From: DASYPQ01 sp036006425
GTDB taxonomy: Bacteria; Planctomycetota; UBA1135; GCA-002686595
Length of the DNA stretch: 64,000 bases
NCBI GenBank assembly: GCA_036006425.1
Contig: DASYPQ010000023.1
Span: 186,001-250,000 of the forward strand
Direction: 5' to 3'
Part shown: one piece after another, positions 54,679 through 62,018 of the stretch
How positions within the stretch are numbered: the stretch's first letter is position 1
Layout: each line of letters starts with the position of its first letter
Position numbers and translations under genes: made by a program
Notes under the pieces: model-generated
What the model was told of the DNA's origin: nothing
Seen by the model: the letters and a program-made list of their open reading frames with translations, nothing else
The model's database searches: none

Positions 54679-55536
54679 ATGAGCGACGCCGAGAAGCCGA
54701 ACCTGCCCAACGCGAAGGTCTTCGTCGAAGGGCGCTACCGGAAGCTGACCCGCGACCTGCCGCAGACCGTCTTCTTCTGCCCCGAGTGCAAGGGTCACCC
54801 GCGCCGGCGCCGCGGCTGCGCGCGCTGCGAAGGCTTCGGCAAGCTGACGCGCGATTCGGTGCAGGAGCTCGTCGGCTGGGTCGCGGGCGCCGCGTTCAAG
54901 ACGCGGAGGAACAAGTTCCACGGCGCCGGGCGCGAGGACATCGACGTCCGGATGCTGGGGGAAGGTCGCCCGTTCGTGCTCGAGATGGTGAATCCGAAGT
55001 GTCTCGACGTCGATCTCGCCGCGCTCGAGGCGGAGATCAACCGTCGCAACGAGGGCCGTCTCGAGATCCGCGGACTCCACTGGACCGAGAAGACGCGCGT
55101 GCGCGCGATCAAGGAGACGCCGCACGCGAAGGAGTACGAGGCGCGCGTCGAGGCGGAAGGGGAGCCTTCCTCCGACGCGATCGCCGCTGTCGTCGGCCGG
55201 AGGCTCGCCGTCACGCAGCAGACCCCCGCGCGCGTCGCGCACCGTCGCGCGGACAAGGCGCGCGAGCGCTGGGTCGAGTTCTCGGGCTTCACGCGGATCG
55301 ACGACGCTTCCGTGCCCGCGGGGACGACGCACTGGGCCGTCCGCATCCGCACCGAGCACGGAACCTACGTCAAGGAAGTCGTCAACGGCGAGGCGGGCGC
55401 GACGACGCCGTCGCTCGCGGGCCTTCTCGGCCTGCCGTGCCGCTGCCTCGAGCTCGACGTCCTCGCGATCCTCGACGTCGAAGGTCACGCGGAGACGGTC
55501 GCGCGCGCGCCGGCCGCGTTCGGCGAGAACGTCTAG
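54679..55536 (+). CDS. Pus10-type tRNA pseudouridine synthase
   Basis: 285 residues from ATG 54679, with GAGGAG upstream. The catalytic motif KFHGAGREDIDVRMLG (Asp 87) followed by GRPFVLEMVNPK is the hallmark of Pus10, and the C-terminal GTYVKEVVNGEAGATTPSLA with LDVLAI completes the signature. CPEC (34-37) and CARC (47-50) form a zinc ribbon. Archaeal and human Pus10 have a large N-terminal THUMP-containing region that is missing here. Pus10 makes pseudouridine 54/55 in tRNA of archaea, while bacteria normally use TruB. This points to a horizontally acquired or lineage-specific enzyme. Confidence 0.9.
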   Translation: MSDAEKPNLPNAKVFVEGRYRKLTRDLPQTVFFCPECKGHPRRRRGCARCEGFGKLTRDSVQELVGWVAGAAFKTRRNKFHGAGREDIDVRMLGEGRPFVLEMVNPKCLDVDLAALEAEINRRNEGRLEIRGLHWTEKTRVRAIKETPHAKEYEARVEAEGEPSSDAIAAVVGRRLAVTQQTPARVAHRRADKARERWVEFSGFTRIDDASVPAGTTHWAVRIRTEHGTYVKEVVNGEAGATTPSLAGLLGLPCRCLELDVLAILDVEGHAETVARAPAAFGENV

Positions 55537-56012
55537 ACGAGCACGCCGAGGATCTCGGTCTCGAACACGAGGTCGCGTCCGACGAATCCCTGCGCGGCGT
55601 AGGAGAACATCCGGCTGCGGATCCGCTCCTTCCGAGCGACGAAGACGAGGCGCGCGGGCGGCTGCACCACGCCGCGGAAGCGCGTGTCGTTCATTCCGCC
55701 GAAACCGAGGAAGGCGCCGTCGGGCAGCGAGCGCGTGCGCAGGTAGTCGTACGAGCAGAGCTGCGCGGCCGCCTCGCACATGAGCGCACCGGGGAAGATC
55801 GGGCGACCCGGGATGTGGTCGTCCGCCCACCAGTCGTCCGCGCGGATCTCCTTGAACCCGACGATCCTCGATCCGTCGGCTGCGATGTGGAGGATCCCGT
55901 CGAGCAGCGCGAACCGACCCCGCTGCTTGATCTTCCCGAGGATGTCGTCGCGCGTCGCGACGACACGCGACAGGTCGGCGGTTTCGAAGTCGATCAGCGG
56001 TTCGGAGGGCAT
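55533..56012 (-). CDS. FabZ-like hotdog dehydratase family protein
   Basis: 159 residues from ATG 56012. The FabZ-type active-site strip is DDHIPGRPIFPGALMCEAAA, with His and Glu in the expected places. The rest fits one hotdog fold (FGGMNDTRFRGVVQPPARLV). It would dehydrate 3-hydroxyacyl-ACP or a related thioester, but the substrate is open. Its stop codon overlaps that of the convergent Pus10 gene (CTAG). Confidence 0.82.
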   Translation of the reverse strand: MPSEPLIDFETADLSRVVATRDDILGKIKQRGRFALLDGILHIAADGSRIVGFKEIRADDWWADDHIPGRPIFPGALMCEAAAQLCSYDYLRTRSLPDGAFLGFGGMNDTRFRGVVQPPARLVFVARKERIRSRMFSYAAQGFVGRDLVFETEILGVLV

Positions 56013-56126
56013 CGGGGCCGGCAGTCTAGGCAGGCGCTCCCGTGATGCAATCACCGAGTGAGCCCCGTCCACGAGGTCGCCCGCCGGAGGGTCGGCGGGC
56101 GTCCTCGTGGCCGGAAGCCGGCGCGA

Positions 56127-56450
56127 TCAGGCGCTGCTGACTTCCAATTGGTTGACGACGTCGCGGACGCCGTCGCACTTGCGCGCGAGCCGCTCGGCCT
56201 CTTCCTTCTCGTGCTGGGTCGCGACGCGGCCCATCAGATAGACGACACCGTGCTCGGTGTTCACTTCGATGTTGCGGGCCTTCACGTCGTTGTCGCCGAC
56301 CATCTTGGTCTTGACGGCTGCCGTGATCGACGCGTCGCTGATCTGCGACCCGACCGATTGATTCGTGCGGCAGCCTTGCACGACAGGCGTCGCTGCGACG
56401 ACGCCGAGAGTGAGGGCGAGGATCCACGGACTGAACTTCGAGTTTCTCAT
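56127..56450 (-). CDS. BON-domain lipoprotein
   Basis: 107 residues from ATG 56450. Signal ILALTLGVVAATPVVQGC with lipobox VQGC. The mature part is one BON domain: ISDASITAAVKTKMVGDNDV, NIEVNTEHGVVYLMGRVA and GVRDVVNQLEV. BON proteins (OsmY, Kbp-like) bind membranes or phospholipids and help in osmotic stress. It stands alone between two hairpin-containing gaps. Confidence 0.88.
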   Translation of the reverse strand: MRNSKFSPWILALTLGVVAATPVVQGCRTNQSVGSQISDASITAAVKTKMVGDNDVKARNIEVNTEHGVVYLMGRVATQHEKEEAERLARKCDGVRDVVNQLEVSSA

Positions 56451-56566
56451 GGGAATGTCTCCTTGTTTGGGTATGCGTGCGACGCTGCGGACTCGCGGTC
56501 GCTGCACTGCTTGGGCAAGCAGCGTTCCATTCGTGCGCTTGCGAAATGACGGTCTCGAGAACGGAG

Positions 56567-56599
56567 GCGGGAGCGCCGCCGATCGGCGGACGCTCCCGC
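56567..56599 (-). terminator. GC-rich hairpin downstream of the small acidic protein gene
   Basis: GCGGGAGCG (56567-56575) pairs with CGCTCCCGC (56591-56599), and the enclosed CCGCCGA/TCGGCGG extends the stem with one bulged A. It is located 24 bases after the stop of the minus-strand gene at 56623. No U-run follows, so it may be a terminator or an RNA-stabilising structure. Confidence 0.5.
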
Positions 56600-56622
56600 G
56601 CTCCTGAAGTCTCCGAACGTCC

Positions 56623-56871
56623 TCAGATCCTCTGGTCGTCCGGCGTCTCGGCGGTCTCGGTATGACCGGGGCCGTCGGGTTCGGTGTCGCCGTAGCGCGG
56701 CAGATGCGGAGTGTCCTCCGGTCGCGGTCGCGCGGTGCGTTCGTCGCGACGGCCGGTGGACGGATCCTCTCGCTCTGCGCCGCTTCGGCCTTGATCGGTG
56801 TGCTCGGACTCCTCGTTCTCGCTTCTGCCGCCGGAGCTCTGCGTCGACGGGTTCGTGTTCCTCGGATCCAT
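56623..56871 (-). CDS. Small hydrophilic protein of unknown function
   Basis: 82 residues, ATG 56871 preceded by GAAGG. The composition is almost entirely polar (Arg, Glu, Asp, Ser, Thr, Pro, Gly) with no hydrophobic core, so it is probably disordered. It is flanked by a BON lipoprotein and the MlaA fusion. A real gene is likely from the start site and the strong hairpin after it, but its coding nature is not proven. Confidence 0.5.
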   Translation of the reverse strand: MDPRNTNPSTQSSGGRSENEESEHTDQGRSGAEREDPSTGRRDERTARPRPEDTPHLPRYGDTEPDGPGHTETAETPDDQRI

Positions 56872-57011
56872 GACTTGCCTTCCTTCGAGCCCGCACCATC
56901 GCGGGCCGGTTCCCGCGAGGCACAATGCGTGCCGGAAAGAGCCCGAGGGGTCCCGACGGCCCGCGCCGCGCGCAAAACGCACGCCCCGCGTAGCTTCTAC
57001 AAAGGACGGTC

Positions 57012-58964
57012 CTACGGCGTCGCGTCGTCCGCCTTCGCCGCGGTGCTCTCGATGATCTCCTGGATCGCCTTGCGGTGCAGGTTGCCGAGGTGGCCACCGG
57101 CGGGGAAGAAGTGCGCGCGGTCGCCGAACAGTTCCTTCAGCCACGCGACGTCCTCCGGACGCAGGAGGAGATCGTTCTCGTTCGCGAACAGACGGACCTT
57201 GTCGTTCGCGCGCAGACCGTCGGCGATCGCGTGCAGATCGCAGCGCTCGAACATCGTGCGCGCTCCCGCTTCGTCGAACGAGATCGTGGGATCGCGCTTG
57301 CTGAAGTACGGGAGCACGTACGCGTACATGTACTCCATGTACGAATACTCCGACGCCTCGCGGAACGCGGGCGCGCGCTGCAACCATCTCGATTTCGTCT
57401 TCAAGACGCCCAGGTGATGCAGGCTCTCGGTCTGCAGGATCACGAACTGCAGATCCATGCGGAAGGAGAGTCCGATCAGGAACTCGGACTCCAATTGCGT
57501 GAACGGCAGCTCCGTGCCGGGCTCGAGGTCGCCGCCGCCTAGAAACAGCGCCTTGCCGAGGATGTTCGCGATCTGGCGCTTGCGCTGCGCCGGCGGGAAC
57601 TCGAGCGGCGCGTTGTAGAACGCGTCGACCTGCTTCATCGCGTGCTCGAGATCGACCGGAACGTCCATCGCGACGTAGACGTCGAACGGGAGGAGGCCGG
57701 CGGCCGCGGATTCCTTCTCGGCCGCGGCGATGAAGAGGACCTGGAATGCGCCCATCGAGATCCCGGCCAGTCGCCTGGAGTTGAACCGTCCGGCGAATTG
57801 CTTCTCGAGGTCGCGATCGATGGCCGTGATCGCGGCGTGGAGATCGCACGCGTCCTGCGGCGTGTAGCCCGGCATGTCGACCGTCGACGCGTTGGCGATG
57901 AACTCCCAGTTCGTCGGATTGGACAGCGTGACGACGGAATTGCCGTGCTGGTACGCGATCTCGGCGAGACCGAGCGCCGAGTTGCTCAGCCTGTGTCCTC
58001 CAAGACCCGGAACGATGTACACGAGCGGGCTCGGCTTGGGCTGCAGCCAGTACGAGTAGGGAATGCGACGCCCCGCACCGATGCGCGCGCGCCCGACGCT
58101 GCGCCATTCGGGAAAGGCCGGATCCTCGAACGTCAGGAAGACGACGTCCAGCGTCTGCGTCGCCGCGCTCTCGTCGCGTTGCCACGAGAGATCCTTGACG
58201 TCGACGTCGCGATTCAGCGTGTACAGCGTGCGCGCGGGCTCGTAGGCGTCGAAGTTCGCGTCGACGAGACGGAGCTCGGCCTGCGACTCGTCCGACACAC
58301 GATTCACGCGGCGCACCCACGCGGCCGGAAAGTAGTAGTTCAGGGGATCGCTCAGCTCGTCCGGGATCTTCCCGATGCCGTCGCGAATCGTGCTCGGACC
58401 GTACAGCGGCAGGAAGAAGTACGTGCTGTTCTTCCATCCCCACTTGGCGAACGTCTGCCCGAAATCCTCGTCGTGAGCCTTGAGGCCCATGCGCGAGGCG
58501 GGATCGAACAGGCCGAGCAGGCCGATCGTCGAATTGACCACGAAGCGCAGGGTTTCCTCGCCGGCTTCCTTCCATTCGCCCTGCAGCGCGTTGTTGATGC
58601 CCCGCTTGGGGAACAGCAGGTTCTCGCCGGCCATCTTGATCCGATCGCGAACGGGGGGCGGGACGAAGTTCCGGTACACGCCGCCGACCGGTGCGATGAC
58701 GTACTTCAAGAGACCGAAGTCGATCGCCGCCAGGACGCGATTCGCCGGCTCGAGGGGGTCGTCGACGTGGGGGAACACGATCTCCTCGCGCTGGAAGTAC
58801 TCGGCTCCCGGCCCCGTGTAGTGCGACCAGTCGCGGCGTTGGAACTCCGTGCTGCAGCCGGAGAGAAGGAAGAGCGCGATGCCGAACGCGGCCGACGAGA
58901 GGCCGCGGTGGCCCGCGGCGCCCGGCGTCGAGTACCGTGCGCTTCCCGATGCCGAGCCGCTCAC
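57012..58964 (-). CDS. MlaA-type lipoprotein fused to an alpha/beta-hydrolase domain
   Basis: About 650 residues if GTG 58964 is used; the frame is open to 59003. Lipobox FLLSGC is followed by a full MlaA/VacJ domain (HVDDPLEPANRVLAAIDFGL, PPVRDRIKMAGENLLFPKRG, FDPASRMGLKAHDEDFGQTF, NSTYFFLPLYGPSTIRDGIG). The second half is an alpha/beta hydrolase: VYIVPGLGGHRLSN (oxyanion region), nucleophile elbow GISMGAF (Ser about 403) and a late HFFPAGGHLGNLH as His candidate. MlaA removes misplaced phospholipids from the outer leaflet of the outer membrane in Enterobacteria. A linked hydrolase could act on those lipids; this is inference. Confidence 0.83.
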   Translation of the reverse strand: MSGSASGSARYSTPGAAGHRGLSSAAFGIALFLLSGCSTEFQRRDWSHYTGPGAEYFQREEIVFPHVDDPLEPANRVLAAIDFGLLKYVIAPVGGVYRNFVPPPVRDRIKMAGENLLFPKRGINNALQGEWKEAGEETLRFVVNSTIGLLGLFDPASRMGLKAHDEDFGQTFAKWGWKNSTYFFLPLYGPSTIRDGIGKIPDELSDPLNYYFPAAWVRRVNRVSDESQAELRLVDANFDAYEPARTLYTLNRDVDVKDLSWQRDESAATQTLDVVFLTFEDPAFPEWRSVGRARIGAGRRIPYSYWLQPKPSPLVYIVPGLGGHRLSNSALGLAEIAYQHGNSVVTLSNPTNWEFIANASTVDMPGYTPQDACDLHAAITAIDRDLEKQFAGRFNSRRLAGISMGAFQVLFIAAAEKESAAAGLLPFDVYVAMDVPVDLEHAMKQVDAFYNAPLEFPPAQRKRQIANILGKALFLGGGDLEPGTELPFTQLESEFLIGLSFRMDLQFVILQTESLHHLGVLKTKSRWLQRAPAFREASEYSYMEYMYAYVLPYFSKRDPTISFDEAGARTMFERCDLHAIADGLRANDKVRLFANENDLLLRPEDVAWLKELFGDRAHFFPAGGHLGNLHRKAIQEIIESTAAKADDATP

Positions 58965-59677
58965 GCCTTCACGCCCGCTACCCGTTGATCCTGCTGCTCG
59001 CACTCCTCGTGACTGGCGTGCTCCTCGGTCTCGCGCCGCGGCACCGCTCGGACTGGGCGCTCGAGAACGCGCTCGCGGCTGCCGCGGTGGTCGTCCTGGT
59101 GGTCACGCATCGTCGTTTTCCACTCTCGAACGTGTCGTACACGTCGATCTTCGTGTTCCTCATGCTGCACGAGCTCGGCGCCCACTACACGTACGCGGAG
59201 GTCCCGTACGACGCGTGGTTCGAGGAACTCACCGGTCGCGGCCTGAACGACTGGTTCGGATTCCACCGCAATCACTTCGACCGTCTGGTCCACTTCTCCT
59301 ACGGACTGCTATTCGCGTACCCGATGCGCGAAATCTTCGTCCGCATCGCCAACGCGCGCGGGTTCTGGGGCTACTTCCTCCCGCTCGAGATGGTCATGTC
59401 GACCTCGATGCTCTACGAGTTGATCGAGTGGGGTGCCGCCTCGACCGTCGGCAAGGAACTCGGCCAGGCGTACCTCGGGACGCAGGGCGACGAGTGGGAC
59501 TCGCAGAAGGACATGCTGCTCGCGACGATGGGCGCCGTCGTCGCCCTGGTCGTCGCGGCGTCGATCCACCGGGCGTACAACCGCGATTTCCAGCGCGAGT
59601 GGGCGGAGAGCCTCAGCGTGTCGAAGAAGGAGCCCCTCGGCGAGCAGGAGCTCGCGAAGCTGAAACGCGGGCGCTGA
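58949..59677 (+). CDS. DUF2238 (YjdF-like) membrane protein
   Basis: 242 residues from ATG 58949. Six or so hydrophobic segments are present (ILLLALLVTGVLLGLA, ALAAAAVVVLVV, YTSIFVFLMLHELGAHYTYA, MLLATMGAVVALVVAA). Diagnostic stretches are HELGAHYTY, RNHFDRLVHFSYGLL and YELIEWGAAS with GTQGDEWDSQKDM. Function is unknown. The start overlaps the 5' end of the divergent MlaA fusion gene. Confidence 0.85.
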   Translation: MPSRSRLHARYPLILLLALLVTGVLLGLAPRHRSDWALENALAAAAVVVLVVTHRRFPLSNVSYTSIFVFLMLHELGAHYTYAEVPYDAWFEELTGRGLNDWFGFHRNHFDRLVHFSYGLLFAYPMREIFVRIANARGFWGYFLPLEMVMSTSMLYELIEWGAASTVGKELGQAYLGTQGDEWDSQKDMLLATMGAVVALVVAASIHRAYNRDFQREWAESLSVSKKEPLGEQELAKLKRGR

Positions 59678-59726
59678 GCCCGTCGCCCGGCGACGCCGCG
59701 CGTCGCCGGGGCTAGCATGTCGCGCC

Positions 59727-60923
59727 ATGGCTCGGCCTCCGCCGAAGAAGTCGCTCCGCCCGGCCACGCTGTGCGTGCACGCCGGGCACCGCGCGAACGC
59801 GTCGACGCGCGAGGTCGTCGCCCCGATCGCCCAGACGTCGACGTTCCTGCTCGACGACGAGTCGTACGCGCGGATGCTGAGCGGGCGCGTCGACGAGGCG
59901 CTGATCTACACGCGGATCAGGAACCCGACGCTCGACGCCGTGCAGCGGCGGATCGCCGCGCTCGAGGGCGCCGAGGCGTGCCTCGTGTTCGCGTCGGGCA
60001 TGGCGGCGATCCATTCGAGCGTGATGAGCCTCGTCCGCAGCGGCTCGCGCATCGTCGCCCACAAGGAGCTCTACGGGTCCACCTGGGATCTCCTCGCGAA
60101 CTTCCTCCCGCCCCTCGGGATCGAGACGGTCCTCGCCGACCTCAACGACGAGGGCGACCGCTCGCGCGCGCTGCGCGGAGGCGCCGCTCTCGTGTACTGC
60201 GAGAGCATCTCGAACCCGACGATGTGCGTCGCCGACGTGCCGGCGATCGCGCGCGCCGCGCACGCGGCCGGAGCGAAGCTCGTGGTCGACGCGACGTTCG
60301 CGACACCGATGCTCCAGCGACCTCTCGCTCTCGGCGCGGATCTCGTCGTCCACTCGGCGACGAAGTACCTCGCCGGCCACTCCGACCTGATCGGAGGCGC
60401 GGCGTGCGGGAGCACCGCGGCGATGCGCGGCGTATTCCGCTGGCTGCAGCTCGGCGGCGGGTGCATGGACCCGCACGCCGCTTTCCTGCTCGACCGCGGG
60501 CTGAAGACGCTCCCGCTGCGGATGCGTGCGCACGTCGAGAACGCGGGGCGGCTCGCGACCCGTCTCGCGGAGCACCCGCGCGTGACGCAGGTGCTCTACC
60601 CGGGACTTCCGGCGCACGCGAGCCACGCGCTCGCGAGAGACGTCCTCTCCGGGGCGGGCGGGATGCTCGCCGTCGTCGTCGCCGGCGGCGACGCGGCCGC
60701 GCTGCGCTTCGTCCGCGCGCTGAAGCTCGCGCTCGAGGCCTCGAGCCTCGGAGGCGTCGAGACTCTCGTCAGCCTGCCGTTCAACACGTCCCACGTGAAA
60801 CTCTCCGAGGCGGAGCGCGCGGCCGCGGGCATCCCGCCCGGGCTCGTGCGCGTCTCCGTCGGGATCGAGGACGTCGAGGACCTGATCGAGGACTTCGAGC
60901 AGGCGCTCGACGCGTCGGCCTAG
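59727..60923 (+). CDS. Trans-sulfuration PLP-dependent enzyme (cystathionine gamma-synthase/gamma-lyase family)
   Basis: 398 residues. The PLP lysine is K213 in VHSATKYLAGHSD. YTRIRNPTLDAVQRRIAALE, FASGMAAIHS and YCESISNPTMCVADVPAIA are family landmarks. It could make cystathionine from an activated homoserine or cleave methionine/cystathionine; members cannot be separated by eye. Its stop shares CTAG with the convergent gene at 60920. Confidence 0.9.
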   Translation: MARPPPKKSLRPATLCVHAGHRANASTREVVAPIAQTSTFLLDDESYARMLSGRVDEALIYTRIRNPTLDAVQRRIAALEGAEACLVFASGMAAIHSSVMSLVRSGSRIVAHKELYGSTWDLLANFLPPLGIETVLADLNDEGDRSRALRGGAALVYCESISNPTMCVADVPAIARAAHAAGAKLVVDATFATPMLQRPLALGADLVVHSATKYLAGHSDLIGGAACGSTAAMRGVFRWLQLGGGCMDPHAAFLLDRGLKTLPLRMRAHVENAGRLATRLAEHPRVTQVLYPGLPAHASHALARDVLSGAGGMLAVVVAGGDAAALRFVRALKLALEASSLGGVETLVSLPFNTSHVKLSEAERAAAGIPPGLVRVSVGIEDVEDLIEDFEQALDASA

Positions 60924-61960
60924 CGCCGGACGGTCCGGTCCTGGACGACCATCACGAGCGGCAGCTCCTTGCCGGCCTGGAGGTCGATCGACGCGCTGGC
61001 TTCGAAGCCTTCCTCGCTGCGCGCGTCGATGCGGTAGTGGCCGAGCGGCAGGAAGCGCGCGTGCGCGATCCCGACCGTGTCCGTGAACGTGTCGACCGTG
61101 CCCGAGCCCGTCGCCGAGCCGCTGATGTGCGCGCGCGGCATCGGCCGCATCCGCACGTCGGTCACGGTGAACTTGAGCGCCCCGGTCGGCGGCAGCGTCC
61201 GCGTCGGGAAGCGCAGCGAGGGAGCCTGGAACACGAGCGCCTGCGCCGGCACGAGCGGCGAGTCGGGCCGCCCGAACGAGAGGCGGTACTCGCCGTCGAG
61301 GACGTCGCGGAACACGAACGCGCCCGCGGCGTCGGTCGAGATCGTCGCGCGCTCGTGCGTCGCGATCGCGTCGAGCGTCACGTCGAGCCCCTCGGCCGGC
61401 CGTCCGTCCGCATCGATCACGCCCCCGTCGATGAACCCCGACGGCGTCAGGAGGAGCGACACGAACACGTCCGCCGAGTCGCGGACGAGCAGCACGTTCC
61501 CGGGCACGCAGTTCTGCGCGCCGGCCTGCGCGCGGACGAGGTAGCCTCCGAGCGGCAGCCCCTCGACCGCGAACTGCGTCTCGCCGTGCTCGAACTCGAC
61601 GCGCCTGGACTCGGCGCGGTCGTGACCTTCGAGCCACGGATGCGGACCGACGATCAGCGTCCACCGATCCGGGACGCGCGCGCCGCCGCGGACCAGGATC
61701 TCCCCACGGATCGCGCCGCGTCCGTCGAATTGCCCGGCGGGGTCGGTTGCGTTCGCCGCGGACTGCACCCGCGCGGCGGAGTCGGGGGAACGCTCGACGG
61801 GTTCGATCGCCGGCGCTGCCGTGCGGGGCGCCGGAGCATCGGGTATCGCGGCGGCGGGCGCGCGCGTTTCCCCGCCGAGCCACAGCGCGATCCCGACGAC
61901 GACGCACGCGGCCAGCGCGAGCACGACGAGCAGCGCGTGGATCCGTCCGGCGGTTGACAC
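60920..61960 (-). CDS. Membrane-anchored carboxypeptidase-regulatory-like protein
   Basis: 346 residues from GTG 61960 (VSTAGRIHALLVVLALAACV). One N-terminal hydrophobic segment is followed by an Ala/Pro spacer and beta-rich repeats (IRGEILVRGGARVPDRWTLI, VSLLLTPSGFIDGGVIDADG, DAAGAFVFRDVLDGEYRLSF, ARFLPLGHYRIDARSEEGF). The architecture is the same as the gene at 8891 and the ectodomain of the sigma factor fusion. No enzymatic residues are visible. It might be tethered in the inner membrane and face outwards. Confidence 0.75.
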   Translation of the reverse strand: MSTAGRIHALLVVLALAACVVVGIALWLGGETRAPAAAIPDAPAPRTAAPAIEPVERSPDSAARVQSAANATDPAGQFDGRGAIRGEILVRGGARVPDRWTLIVGPHPWLEGHDRAESRRVEFEHGETQFAVEGLPLGGYLVRAQAGAQNCVPGNVLLVRDSADVFVSLLLTPSGFIDGGVIDADGRPAEGLDVTLDAIATHERATISTDAAGAFVFRDVLDGEYRLSFGRPDSPLVPAQALVFQAPSLRFPTRTLPPTGALKFTVTDVRMRPMPRAHISGSATGSGTVDTFTDTVGIAHARFLPLGHYRIDARSEEGFEASASIDLQAGKELPLVMVVQDRTVRR

Positions 61961-62018
61961 GCCGTGGAGCCCTCGCCTAGGCTCCCAAGTCTCTCGTTGT
62001 CCCACGGAATCCTGCCGA

